In this document: piece after piece, positions 46,170 to 57,851 of the stretch
Layout: every line of letters begins with the position of its first letter
How positions within the stretch are numbered: position 1 is the stretch's first letter
Source of the DNA: Mucidula mucida
Lineage: Eukaryota; Basidiomycota; Agaricomycetes; Agaricales; Physalacriaceae
NCBI GenBank assembly: GCA_015501055.1
Contig: JADNYV010000005.1
Span: forward strand, 434,001-498,000
Reading direction: 5' to 3'
Length of the DNA: 64,000 nt
Made by a program: the position numbers and the translations under genes
Notes under the pieces: generated by a model
Told to the model about the DNA's origin: nothing
Seen by the model: the letters and a program-made list of their open reading frames with translations, nothing else
Databases searched by the model: none

Positions 46170-46260
46170 GGAGGTGGAAAATGGTCTTGATCGGACACGT
46201 GAATCGAGATTTTGCCCTTCTTACTTGGACTCCCATTCCAGTGGCCTCCATCCTTGACCA
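46170..46260. promoter_or_regulatory. 91-bp bidirectional promoter of RPA43 and PAM16
   Basis: Only 91 bp separate the two start codons, so both genes must share this DNA as core promoter and leader. One product serves Pol I transcription, the other mitochondrial import. No obvious TATA box is present. Some promoter elements may extend into the N-terminal coding sequence of either gene. Confidence 0.65.
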
Positions 46261-46901
46261 ATGGTATAGCTTATCCTTTCGGCTTTCGGCATCTTCTCTT
46301 ACTACATTGAATCAAGGCTTCACCAAAGGTTTTGATACAAATCTTCTTGACCTCGACGCGTATAGTCGGCAAGGCTTTTCTGGAGGCCGGGCGACAAGCG
46401 GTTAAAAGTGTGTAACAAGTTGCTCTGACCTGCAATCATCTTATTCTGAACATCAGATGCGAAGACGGCCCCGCAAGCTGGAATGGGGGCAGATGTAGCT
46501 GGGGTCGGCAACGCTAGGTCGGGTTCGTTGACGGACCAGCTCACAAGACAACACCGGATGACACTAGATGAGGCGCACTTGATTCTAAACACAAAGTCGG
46601 AAAGCACTTTGGAAAGCGTACTACAGGTGAGCTGTGTTGCGGCGCTCACAACGATGCCGACTGACTTTAGATCAACCAGCACTACGAACATTTGCTTAAA
46701 GCCAATTCCCCGCCGCCTCCACTACCAAAAGATACAGCCGGCAAGGTACCGCCGCCGAAACCGCATTCACATTACATTCAATCGAAAGTTGTTCGCGCTC
46801 GAGAACGAATAGAAGCTGAACTGAAGGGTCCGGATTCACCCAATAATGGTCCTCCGCAGACACAAACACCACCTCCACCAAGCGGAAGCGATGCGACATA
46901 A
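46261..46901 (+). CDS. pam16: mitochondrial import motor subunit Pam16/Tim16
   Basis: Pam16 is the degenerate J-like partner that controls Pam14/18 at the TIM23 translocase. Four exons (46261-46263, 46317-46407, 46457-46626, 46671-46901) give a protein of 164 residues. The N-terminal helix reads ASPKVLIQIFLTSTRIVGKA and FLEAGRQAVKN. The J-like domain is MTLDEAHLILNTKSESTLE, SVLQ, NQHYEHLLKAN, lacking the HPD tripeptide as expected. The C-terminus (PPKPHSHYIQSKVVRARERI) is followed by a Pro-rich tail. The first coding exon is the ATG only. Confidence 0.93.
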
Positions 46902-47395
46902 TACCTATGCTACCACTGTATCCTCATCTTACTTGTGCTCCCCATTCACTTAATAAATTGCATAGCGAATGCGCTCCCCTCTTCGATCTGCAAAACTGTA
47001 CTTTTGCGATGTTAAGAGCTATCCGCATCATACTGTATTAAACGGATACTGCATGCGGTACTTCTCGAATACGGGCTTCTGCTCTATCAATATCCCAGCC
47101 AATTGCGCACGTGGTAGAGGATCACCACTTCCCGTCTGGTTCTGGGCGATTGACGATGACATGCAAAGCTATTCCAAATTCAGTGGAACAACCTTTGCAT
47201 TCATATCCGCTAGCAATGACATATTACCTCTCGAAGCCCTCCTGTACTCCGCACGTTCGTGGCTGGTAGTTCCTTCTACGCATGCGCGTCCTCAACCACC
47301 TTTTAGACGTGATTGGCTACCATGGAGTTAGGGTTACCCCGTGCATTGCTCTCCCCTTAAATTCAGGTTCTCTAGACTGAGATAGAGTCAAGCCA
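46902..47395 (+). other. intergenic region between PAM16 and BTA1
   Basis: About 490 bp on the plus-strand side of two tandem genes. A 120-codon ORF at 46969-47331 has no motif and composition unlike its neighbours, so I do not call it. The region should carry the BTA1 promoter. Confidence 0.45.
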
Positions 47396-50300
47396 ATGGC
47401 CACTCTTTCCCTCTCTGTGTTTTCAGTCGAGCGATCGTCTCTGACCACGTCTCTCTTCGTTGTACTGGGCGGTTTTCTGCTCCTAATTTGCCTGGGCTGC
47501 TTTACGCCTCAGCTACGCTTCATATGGCACTGCTTTCTGGCACCTCTGGGGGCCAACGATCAGAAAACACGATTAGACAAGGTGATAATGGATGTCCTTC
47601 GTCTTTGGTTGCAAGCTGAGCTAGTCATCAGTTCTATCATGGTCAAGCAGAGGTCTACGACGCCACCCGTAATGGATTACTACGTGGACGCAATACGATG
47701 TTGAGTCTCTCAGCTGCTCATCTACAGGAGCTCCGCCGGTCATGTTCAAAGAAACGTTTCGTCTGGGTCGATATTGGCGGTGGCACAGGTCGGTGTAGTG
47801 TAGTTGACACGTTCGTGCTTCAAGTTGACTCCCTCTCAAGGCTACAATATCGAGCTCATGGATAAACACTTCCCGATATCCAACTTCGACGCGATCTATC
47901 TCATTGATCTTTGTGAACCTCTCCTGCACGTTGCTCGAGGTCGTTTCGCCAAGAAAGGATGGACGAATGTGACGGTTCTTTGTCAAGACGCCTGCGATTT
48001 CTATCTCCCGGAATGGTCTGAGAACATCAACCCCGAAGGGAGTGTCGGATTTGTCACACTAAGCTATTCGCTATCTATGGTTGGTTGTTTTACTGACCTG
48101 GGCGTACTCTCTCTGACGGCGTCGTCTCAGATACCCAACTTTTATACCCTTCTAGATCGAATCGACCGTGTTTTGGACCCAACGTTCGGACTTTTAAGTG
48201 TCGTAGATTTCTATACTGCAGGCAAGCAGCCATCCCTGCACCAGAAGGCGATCGGAGGAGTAAGCAAGGAGTGCGGCTGGCTTTCAAGATGGTTTTGGCA
48301 AATCTGGTTCGACTTTGATCATGTCACTTCATTTCTCGATCTAATCATTATTGTACACTGACACTCATCGACAGATTTCGTTAAGTCCTGCCCGTCGCTC
48401 CTACCTTGAATACCGTTTCGGAACCGTAAGTCTCTTTATGTGCTGCTAGTCGCATAATTTGACAATCGTCTGAAGATCAAAACTTACAACGGGCGGAATC
48501 ACTTTATCATACCGTTCATCGTTAGAATGTGAGCCGCGTTTTATATTCTATGATTATACCACCTCACTCAGATGTAGACCGTATTATGTCTGGCTTGGTC
48601 GTCCTCGTGGCTGCGATGTGTCACGATTTTGTCATGCCTTCGAGGTAGACGGTGGTAATATTATTGGAAACTGTTCGCCCCAAGCTTTTACGACCATTCC
48701 GAATGTAGACGCGACAGTCCCTCCTCTTCTGATTGGCGAGCCAATTCTCCCAATCCAAAACGCCGGAAAGCAAATGGTTATCGACGTGACGCCGCCATTG
48801 AGCTCGTTCCATTACCAAGTCAAGAATGTGCGGTGATGTCTTACTTTTTCTAACATGCAAGATCGCTCACTGTTGTTGTATGCAGCCATGGCGCCTTCCC
48901 TACTATGACAGCCCTGTCCACAAGGATTTCCGGACTTTTATTTACTCTTTCACTTGGGTAAGTTACCAGCAATTCGTTCTCGATGACGCTAAGGTTTCTT
49001 AAAGGAGGATCCCATCGAGGACATGAAGCATCTTCGTTTGACTCCGGAAGACTCCATGTTCGTCATCACGTCCGCAGGAGACAACGCGTTGCACTACGCT
49101 ATTTCTGCAGGCCCCAAAAGAGTACGTACTCTAGTGTCACATATAGTTCGACTTGGGCTAAAGTGACAAAAGATACACTGTGTCGATATGAATCCATGGT
49201 ACGTTTCATCTAGATTTTCAGGCTTCGAAGCTCACCGAATATCTTCACACAGTCAAGGTCATCTATTGGAACTCAAACTTGCTGCAATACAAGCACTGGA
49301 CTACGATGACTTCTTTGCGTTGTTTGGGAAAGGCTGTCATCCTCAATTCCGTCAACTCCTCGACTCGAAGATATCTCCAAACTTGTCCTCTGTGGCATAT
49401 CAATTCTGGCGTATTAACGACGACGCGTTCTCCTCGTCGTTCTATCTCAATGGCTACAGCGGATGGGCATTGCGCCTGGCGCAATTCATATTCCGACTTG
49501 CTCGGGTTGACAAATATGTAGTCCAGATGTGCGAATGCGACAGTATTGAGGAACAGAGGATGATTTGGAAAGAACGATTGCGACCTGTTCTTCTGAATCC
49601 AGTGGTCGTACAACTCTTGAAGAGTCCTGTTTTCTGTTGGAATGCGTTAGGCGTTCCTATGAACCAAAGGCAGATGCTGCTCCACGAAGGTTCGTCCAAC
49701 GCATCCAACTAATACGGTTGATCTCACATGTGTCCAGGTGGAATGTACCAGTACGTGAAAGATACGCTGGAACCGGCTGTGTCACATTATCTGCTCAAGA
49801 ATGACAATTACTTCTATCTTTTGGTGTGTTGTCTGCTCACTCATAATTCTCCTGTTAAACTGTTCTAGGCATTATTAGGGCACTATACCTCCATCTCGTG
49901 TCCGGCGTACCTGACGCGCTCCGCGTTTGAGACACTGAAGGCCAACGATATGAAAATCATGGATGCATTCCGTTTACACACGGATTCTATAGTCAAGTTC
50001 GTACACTTTCTATTTTCGGATGAATCGATATTTAGCTTGGCATAGTGTTCTTCGTGGCATCACTTCATGCTCTCTGACACGCGCACTTGTTATGGACCAT
50101 CTCGATTGGTTTACCCCGGGATCCAAAGCTGCAGACGACGAAATTGCTGAGCTCTACAGAGTCATAAATCGCGGAGGTTTAGTCTTGTGGAGATCGGCGT
50201 CTAAGGTGCCATGGTATAACGAAATGTACGCGACTGCTTTCGTTTGACAGACGTGCTCTGAGTCTAACATGGGGCTAGCTTCAAACGACATGGGTTTCTT

Positions 50301-50441
50301 GTCTCTCCAGTCTCGATCCGAGAGCGTGATGCGGAATATCCAATTGACCGTGTCAATATGTACGTCCATGATGTACTTGGGAAAAACTTTTGATCTTACT
50401 TCACTAGGTACGCGTCGTTCTGGAGAGCGATGAAACGATGA
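47396..50441 (+). CDS. bta1: betaine-lipid (DGTS) synthase BTA1
   Basis: A bifunctional enzyme making diacylglyceryl-trimethylhomoserine, a phosphorus-free membrane lipid. After an N-terminal hydrophobic stretch (LFVVLGGFLLLICLGCF) comes the BtaB-like N-methyltransferase (FYHGQAEVYDATRN, FVWVDIGGGTGYNIELMD, TLSYSLSMIPNFY, LLSVVDFYTAG). The BtaA-like 3-amino-3-carboxypropyl transferase follows (RTFIYSFTWEDPIEDMKHL, FVITSAGDNALHYAI, HCVDMNPCQGHLLELKLAA, MDHLDWFTPG, GGLVLWRSAS). About eleven introns keep the frame. The last exon is YASFWRAMKR. In fungi BTA1 is induced by phosphate starvation. I did not identify a Pho4-type box. Confidence 0.93.
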
Positions 50442-50982
50442 AACGAGGCATAAGCCGACTACGTACGCAAATGCTCAGATACAGTCACTAGTAAAGTAAT
50501 AGATGACCCCGCCGCCCGTCAAGTAAAGTCAAGGACAGAACAAGCGCCGATATAGTAAAAGATGACGAAGATGCGAAGCGGAACAGAGTGACAGACGATC
50601 ATTTCAATTCAAAAATGTGTTACAGTCTTAGATCGTGTCGACGTGTCAATTTGCGCTAGGTTTAACATTGGATAGAATACGTGAACCGACTCTCTAAGAG
50701 AATTATTAGCTAGGCCTGCGATAAGGCGGCGGCGCGGTTGCGAGGGAGCAGTTGTTTTACCTTGTGGTGTTATGTAAAGAAGAAACACAGCCACAGACGG
50801 TGTTCAAGCGACCACGACCATCATTTAGCTCATCAACAAGCTCTGGGGCTTGTCTACTCGCCCGCCGCTCTCTTTGCGACCCGCACTGTCGTCTTATTCC
50901 CTCTCTTTCCGTCTCACATAGCGCCCCGGTGGTTCCTATTTATTGGCTGCACAGCTAGCCCCTCTGGTCTGGGCAGTAGACA
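50442..50982 (+). other. intergenic region between BTA1 and the RhoGAP gene
   Basis: About 540 bp with no supported ORF. It should contain the BTA1 3' end and the promoter and leader of the RhoGAP gene. Confidence 0.45.
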
Positions 50983-53900
50983 ATGTTGGCGACAATGAAC
51001 ATATCCCAGTCAACCGCATCTATACACCAGAACAACCAGCTGGATTTGCAACTCGGGCGTGGCGACCACGTAGATATAGACAAGATCTGCCCGGGATGCA
51101 AGCTCACTGCTGTGACGGACGATGGTGGGGTCGTTGTAGCATTCGGGTGCGTTGCCGCTTCCCATACTTCCCGCTATTTCGCTGCAGCCTCGCCCACGTC
51201 CATGATGCTGCATACCGTTCTCTCGCTTCACTTTCTCTTGTGCCTACTTATCACTCATAAAATTTACAGGCAATCCTTCTTCCATGTCAACTGCTTCAGA
51301 TGCGCCAAATGCCAGAACAAGGTTACAGCAGACACCAATCTTCTCCTTCTTTCTGACGGTTCACCTGTATGCGCCAACTGCTCCTACAACTGTAATGTGT
51401 GCAAGCAGCCAATCCTTGACGAAGCCATCATGACCGGAGACGATTCGTACCACGCCCACTGCTTTAAATGTAAAGTATGTCGGAACCGCATAGACGAGCT
51501 CGTCTTTGCGAAGACCAGCCAAGGCATCTACTGCATGGACTGTCACAACGAACGCATGATCAAGATTAGGAGACACGCGCAGAAAAAAGCTGAACGGGAA
51601 AAGGCTGCGGCAGCTGGCGGTAGTGGTTCAAGTTCTTCTCGTGATGCGCGTGTGAAGCGGGATATGGGTGTACGTATTCTTGAGCTTGTATATACGAAGA
51701 GGTTAAAGTTCCCTAGCCTTCGTCTTCAGGTTCGCATCTGCAGGATACACCAGGGTCGTCTAAAACGTATTACACATCGTCCTCGCCAGCATCTACTCCC
51801 CGTACCAAGGACGCACCTTCCTCTAGTCGACGTCGGTCAGGGCCTTACGTTGATGACGCCTTTTCACCGCCCGTTGGACCAAGACCTAAATCGGCGAAGA
51901 ATTCACCTTCGTATCTCACTCCTTTATTTCCCCTCCCACCGCAGCAGTTGTCGGTCAATGTTGCTCCTCCTGCAAATATAGACCATTCTACTCGCCCGAC
52001 ATTCGGAAACCAATCCTCCTCGTCCGACAACTATCGCCAAAATGGCACCATTGACCTATCCTCAGACACGCTATTGGCAAACAACACTGGACGCGAAAAG
52101 CGACGGTCTATCAATCCTGGTCTCGTACTTAGCAGTAACAGCCTCAAATCACCCATCAGTGCTCCGGCCGTTGGCTCTCCAACCCTATCCCCCCTTTCCG
52201 CGACATTTTTGCGCCAAGGAAACCGTTCGCCCACCCCCCCTACCGTTACTGGTCGAGACTCTCCCCGGGCACCCTCGCCACTTCGAGATAATTTCCCAGA
52301 AACTAATTCGCGCCCGTTATCTAATGGCAGCGCTGGGAGCTACGGACGCGATGCCTCGCCCTTCGAGTCCGGCGAACAATCTTTACCGAGGCAGCGCACG
52401 ATCTCTAATATGAACCGGTCGCCAGAAGATCCAACGACTCTTCTTCAGCCAACACATTCCAGCGATGCAATTTCTACTCGGTCACGGAAGTTGAGCTCTC
52501 CTGCCATCAATGTCTCCGCTTTTCCCGAGGGACTGGATAATGATGTTTCTCGTGGCGCAGATGCCATACGACCTCGAAAATCATTCGATGAGCGCCCGAA
52601 TGCCAGACAGCGCGTTTCCTCGACTGCCAGTGCCAATTATGACCGCACTCGATCCAGCAGTACTTCCAGAGCGCCCTCGAGAGCCGATGTCCCGCATAGC
52701 GTTGAAAGCAGTACTGACACCGAAGACGAATCATCGCATCAACGCTCTGAATCAAACTCGTCACTTCCTCCGGCTGTCCCTCCCAAACTGGAACGTGCAT
52801 CCCCGTCCGCAGTACAATCACCTTCAGACCGACTTCCTCCAAGCAATTCCCTTTCCCCGAACAGCGATTACGAAGGCGAAGCTTCTAATGTGTCGTCGCA
52901 ACTTGATAGCGGTTCAGACAACGAAATTGAGTCGTCTCCCGTTGAGCAGACATCTCATTCGACTTTCATAGCTCCTGCACTGCCACCTATCCGGTTTTCT
53001 ATGAATACTGCCGACTTCTCCGATTTGCTCAGCTCTGTGGGGGGCATCGACGCGTTAAAATCTCTTGATCATTTGTCTAACATACATGAGAAGAAGGATA
53101 CTGAGGGAGATGTCCCCCCTACCCCACCGCCCACAGCCACTGCTATATATGCCAACGGCGCAACGAGCACTCCAGCGAGTGACGTTACCGTGTTTCCCTC
53201 GTCTATCTCTGGAGACAATGGCAAAGATCCGAAGGACAGTGAAACAAACCGGAATTCCAGGTTCGTAACCAAGTAACTCACTTGTGAACGAGTTAAACGA
53301 ACTGACTTGTCGCCTAGTTCTTTTGCACCATCTTCTGTGGACACCAGGAGTGAATCGTCGCATACGACGTTGCCTGAATCAGAACCCAGCGGTCGCGTCA
53401 CTCTCACAGAACCAGATTCTGGTATTCCCACTACCATTCGACCTGATAATCCCGATTTTGTTCTTCTGCGCCTGCAAGAAGCGTTGGCAGATGCGCGCGA
53501 TCGTGGCGCTCAGCAACTCAAATTAGATCGAGGTTTCGTTGAAGCTATCGTTCAGTCAATGAACACTCGCAAAGGTGATTTCCTCGAACTGAAAGGCAAA
53601 TTTGACGGCATCAAGGAAAGTATTCCTCGCAACTGTCCGAAATTTGCACTAACTCCTTTTCCAATAGAGAGCAAGTAAGCAATATATCGACGGCCTAACT
53701 GTTGCACAAACCGAGTATGACAAGGAACTGAAGGCTCGCCGTGACGCTGAAGCAGAGGTTACTCGATTGCGTGTCTTACTCTCTGGCCAGGCAGCGCGGC
53801 TCACTGCACTATCTGGAGATTCCCGAAAACAGGAGCTACGACAGCAATTGACCAAGGAGTTGCACGACAAACTCTCTGCTCTTGAAAACGATCTTTCGAA

Positions 53901-55610
53901 ATTAACTGTCGATCGGGACATGGCACTAGCAGAGGTGGAAGAGATTTCTGCGAGCAAAGGGTAAGTCCTTCAATCCTCGTCGTTCCCTTCTTCATGGTTC
54001 GATGTGTTCTTTTAGGAGTTCTAGTGGCAATGGCGAGCGGCCTGCAGCCCTCAATCGTTCATTAACTATGCGACTTGACACGTTAAAGTCCCAGTATCAA
54101 CGAGATCTAGTCCCTCTGACTCGGGAACGCGAAGCATTGAGTCGCGAAATCTCTGAGCTCAAGGCTGTCCGCGACGTTTTCTTGGAAGAAACTACAGTTT
54201 TGAACGCGAGAAACGAGGAGTTGGCTCAACTCAGTACGCAGTATGCTCGGCGAATGGACTCCTTGCCTGAGGCTCAAAAACCTGAGCTCATGACACGCGC
54301 CTCCGAAGACCGTATACGGGGACAAACTCTGCAGATGCAATCACAGACATCTACACCCTTGCAGGGCGTTCATCCTTCGACGACGTCTCTAACAGACGAT
54401 TCAGAATTCAAAACGCCGAACCCCAAATTCTCTAGGTCCGAAGTCGAGTTGCCTACTCCGTCAAAAGGAAAATTCATTAAATGGCCTGGCTCCCGAGCGA
54501 AGGAAGCAAGCAGCCCATCGCCTGCTGATAATCGAGGAAAGCAATCCGAGCACAATTTTCAACAGCTCAGTATTTTACGTTTCACTCGCTGCGACCATTG
54601 TGGGGACAAGATGTGGGGCTCTCAGCTACGCTGCACTGGTCTGTACATCCTCTGCATGCACTTCTCACCAAAGCACTCATGAACGCTCTCAGGGTGTAAT
54701 ATCTCCGTTCACGTTCGCTGCATAAACCATGTCCAGGTTTACTGCTCACATCAGTTGTCGACTCGCGACGATAGTCAACCTCTACGTGCGCCACGCATTC
54801 ATTGGATGTAGATGAATTGTTCGCTGACTTGATCCGTATTGTACAGCTCCTTCGATGTTTGGTCGTGACCTGGTAGAACAGGTGAATTTTGACGCGCGTG
54901 GAGGATCTCGTGCGGTGCCAGTCCTTGTTGAGAAATGTATAGAAGCTGTAGAGGCTCTTGGTATGTCGTTCGTGGCGTTTTCATATGGCACTGACCGGTA
55001 TCCTTCAGCATTGGATTACGAAGGAATTTACCGGAAAACAGGTGGTTCTGGTCAAAGCAAGATCATCACTCAACTCTTTGAACGAGGGGATTACAACTCG
55101 TTCGATCTTTGTGATTCTGACCGGTTTAACGACATTTGTAGTGTGACGTCTGTGCTTAAGACGTACTTCAGATCGCTTCCTGTGCCTCTGTTCACATACG
55201 ATCTTCACGATCATTTTATGGCTGCCGTTGAGATCCGCGATGTGTCAATGAAGAACAAAACTTTAACGGAGCTAGTTGGCAAGCTACCTAGAGAGCATTA
55301 CCACACCGTGCAAGCTCTCATGATGCATTTGAACCGGTTAGTGCTTGATAAAGTTTTGCGCATACATATTGATCACTTCCTTGCAGAGTTTGTCAACGAA
55401 GTGAGCGTAACCTCATGAACGCTCGCAATCTTGGTGTAGTTTTCGGACGTATGTAAATAGTTGAGATATACCTGACTTGCCGCTGACCCATCGTCAGCCA
55501 CATTAATGCGGTCTCGTAATCCTGGCGCCGAATTCAGTGACATGGCGGGAAAAGCGTTGTCCATCGAATGGCTCGTGGAGAATGCACCTCAAGTGTTCAG
55601 TCAGCGCTGA
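50983..55610 (+). CDS. Rho GTPase-activating protein with two LIM domains and a C1-type zinc finger
   Basis: Domain order: LIM 1 (CPGCKL to HVNCFRCAKCQNKV and CANC), LIM 2 (CNVCKQPILDEAI, HAHCFKCKVCRNRID, CMDC), and a long Ser/Pro-rich linker. A coiled coil follows (EYDKELKARRDAEAEVTRL onward), then a C1-like finger (HNFQQLSILRFTRCDHCGDK to HVRCINHVQVYC) and a RhoGAP domain (LDYEGIYRKTGGSGQ, with the Arg finger in IYRKTGG; LPVPLFTYDLHDHF; RNLMNARNLGVVFGPTLMR). It resembles fungal Rga/Lrg1 regulators of Rho1 and Cdc42 in wall growth. About nine introns join in frame, including acceptor ATAGAG near 53673. The start is the first ATG, and MNISQS four codons on is an alternative. Confidence 0.9.
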
Positions 55611-55839
55611 TATCTTTCTCTTTATTTCTATGCTATGCCCCCTTAACATCATCTAACATTCTCTTTCGCTGGATTCCGTTTTCTGGGCTGTTTAGTAGCT
55701 GTTTTAATTCTACTTGTTCATGCTCGTCCTATTTATTCTACATTTTCGTCTATCTACTTCAGCACACACTCCTTTCCATACCCTCTTCAGCCTTCGGGAT
55801 GTACCTTCATACTGGAACACGTTTTAACGACATCATCAA

Positions 55840-57685
55840 TCACAGGAGTTCTCTAGAACGCCGAGCACGAGGAAGACTGTCTGGCTTCAAGGTACAAAAC
55901 AAGAAATGCCGACGCGGACCAGCGACAACTGCTGCTGCTGCTGCTGCCGCCACCCTTGTCCCCAGCGGTACCGTATCTGTTCCACTCCCCCGCACACCTA
56001 ACGAGAACATCCGGTCGAATACTAATCATCAATAAGGTTTTTAATGGCTGTGCAAGATTTCGCAATGCAACAACTCACGCGTCGCTATAAAGGCTTTGGC
56101 GGTCGTCTGGCAGCTGAGCTGCGTGAGAGAAAGCGGGGGGCTAACGCCTTCTAACATTCGTAAATATCGATAAACCATCGATGGTTGGGGTGGTCCTATT
56201 CAACGTTAGTGAATTTCAAGCTGCAAGGACATGAGCCTAACCGAAACGGAAAATGGCCGCATAAGCCTGACGGAACTTTTCGTCGAGTATTCGTGCACAA
56301 TTGCTCGAGTCGGGACATGTGGCGCACTGAAAAGAAAAGATACGTCTGAGCATGTGGAGGGCACATCAATACTACGCACACATTGGTACTCCTTTCCTAC
56401 GGCTGTTAGTCCGATTTTGAGCACTCTTTCGAGGAACCAGTTTCGTCTTGATATTGTCAGTCGCAGATACAGGCCGCAGAGGAATCAGATTTACCGTTTC
56501 TCGAGCTTTAGTAACGTCTCCTGACTGAGTGTATTGAGCTCATGCTCAGACCACCCGCCGGGATTGTCCAAGACAAAACGACTTGACTCGCGATAGAGTT
56601 CCTCTTCCTCGAAAAGTTCTGCTATTCGCATCGCTTTTATCGGCTTCCCAGCAGCATGCGTGAGAAGGAACGTCAAACATTCCCGCTGTAGTGTCGGGAC
56701 GCACAGCTTGTGCGAAATATTCATCAGACTTTCAGCGTTATTCCAAGTGATGGTACATTCCAAACTAAAAGGAATGAGAATCAAAGAAAATGAATGATAG
56801 CGTACATGTACATACTGAGGATAAACGAATTTAAGAAAATCATGGAAGCTGGAGGCCTGAATAAAGTTGGACGTTGGCTCTGGATGAAGGCTGAGATACG
56901 TACACGCTCTTCCTTGAGAACAATGACAGCATCTGGGCCATTCTTGGGACGTCGTTTTACCATGGCCACCTTCTTGACCGCTTTCGCCTCTGAAGTAGGA
57001 GATGATTTGCTTTGCAACTTGGCCAGGCTGTCATTTATAGCTCGGGCTTTCGCCTGGTTTCGAGCCTCTTCCGCGTCGCTGTTCTCGCTTTCACTGACAG
57101 GCGCACTGCCGTCGCTGGCAGGTCTTGACACGTCCCCCTCGCCTATGACCTCGATGTCCTCGTCAGCTTCGAGAGGAGAGAATGTTACATCGGTAGCTAT
57201 GTTGTTCTTGCGCTTTTCACCAGGTATTGATGGTGGCTGGGATATAGTGATTACAGAAGACATCGAGGGAGGTCTCCCCGTTTCCGCCCAGTCACCACTA
57301 AGGGCCGCTTCAAGAAAGGGGATGCAAAGTACAGCACTTCCTTGTGAGCCCTGACGAGGACGAGACGGTTAGTGGAAAGGCCATTGTATTGAGTGGCGTA
57401 CCAGAACGTTGTGCTCTCGACGACGATCTTGACGGTTCCCGGGAACGCGTTGTTCTTTGTGAAAGTGTTATCGATCTCAATTGCTTCGTCGTCGCTGTCC
57501 ACTTCGAGTTCGGAGACGACCTCGTCTGTCTCGCATTCTTCAAAGAGCCATGGTGGCGACCCCGATGAGCGAAATATGCCAGCAGCTGCTGCATGAGTCT
57601 CGGTAGGTGAGCTCAGTGTCGCCGATGGATTGTTGGGACCGCGTGAATTACGGGCAATGAGTATGTGAGATGGGTTAGTGGTCAT
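55840..57685 (-). CDS. BTB/POZ-domain protein of an Agaricomycete family
   Basis: A BTB fold begins at GTVKIVVESTTFWYATQ with RAHKEVLYFASPFLEAAL. A Ser/Glu-rich insertion (ENSDAEEARNQAKARAINDS) splits it from ASSFHDFLKFVYP and CTITWNNAESLMNISHKL. After ETLLKLEKRNWFLERVLKIG the protein continues with a cysteine pair region (YQCCATCPDSSNCARILDEK, FRQAYAAIFRFG), SMVYRYLRMLEGVSPPLS and FDRMFSLGV, ending in a poly-Ala, Arg-rich tail. These later exons are short and need introns near 56495, 56360, 56210 and 56080. The frame breaks at GGGG 57318-57321 (CCCC on the coding strand), where one added base gives FASPFLEAALSGDW. The function is unknown. BTB proteins often serve as adaptors. Confidence 0.76.
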
Positions 57686-57851
57686 GGGAAGAGGGAAAGA
57701 TGCGTTACGACAGATGCCACGGCCTATTTATTTATTTCACGAAGAAAGCTTTCATAAAGAATCATCCCAAAGACAGCTGTATACTGTGTTCGTAATCATA
57801 CCCTTAACTAGTACATATACACTTTGTTGATGCAATACAACAACGCGACAT

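Noticed and set aside
46969..47331. 120-codon plus-strand ORF between PAM16 and BTA1
   Set aside because: No recognisable motif, signal or repeat. It is more likely chance in a promoter region.
47325..47337. TTAGGGTTA, resembling telomere repeats
   Set aside because: Only one and a half units, not an interstitial telomeric array.
55568..56035. 155-codon plus-strand ORF
   Set aside because: It begins inside the last RhoGAP exon in another frame and runs antisense to the final exons of the BTB gene.
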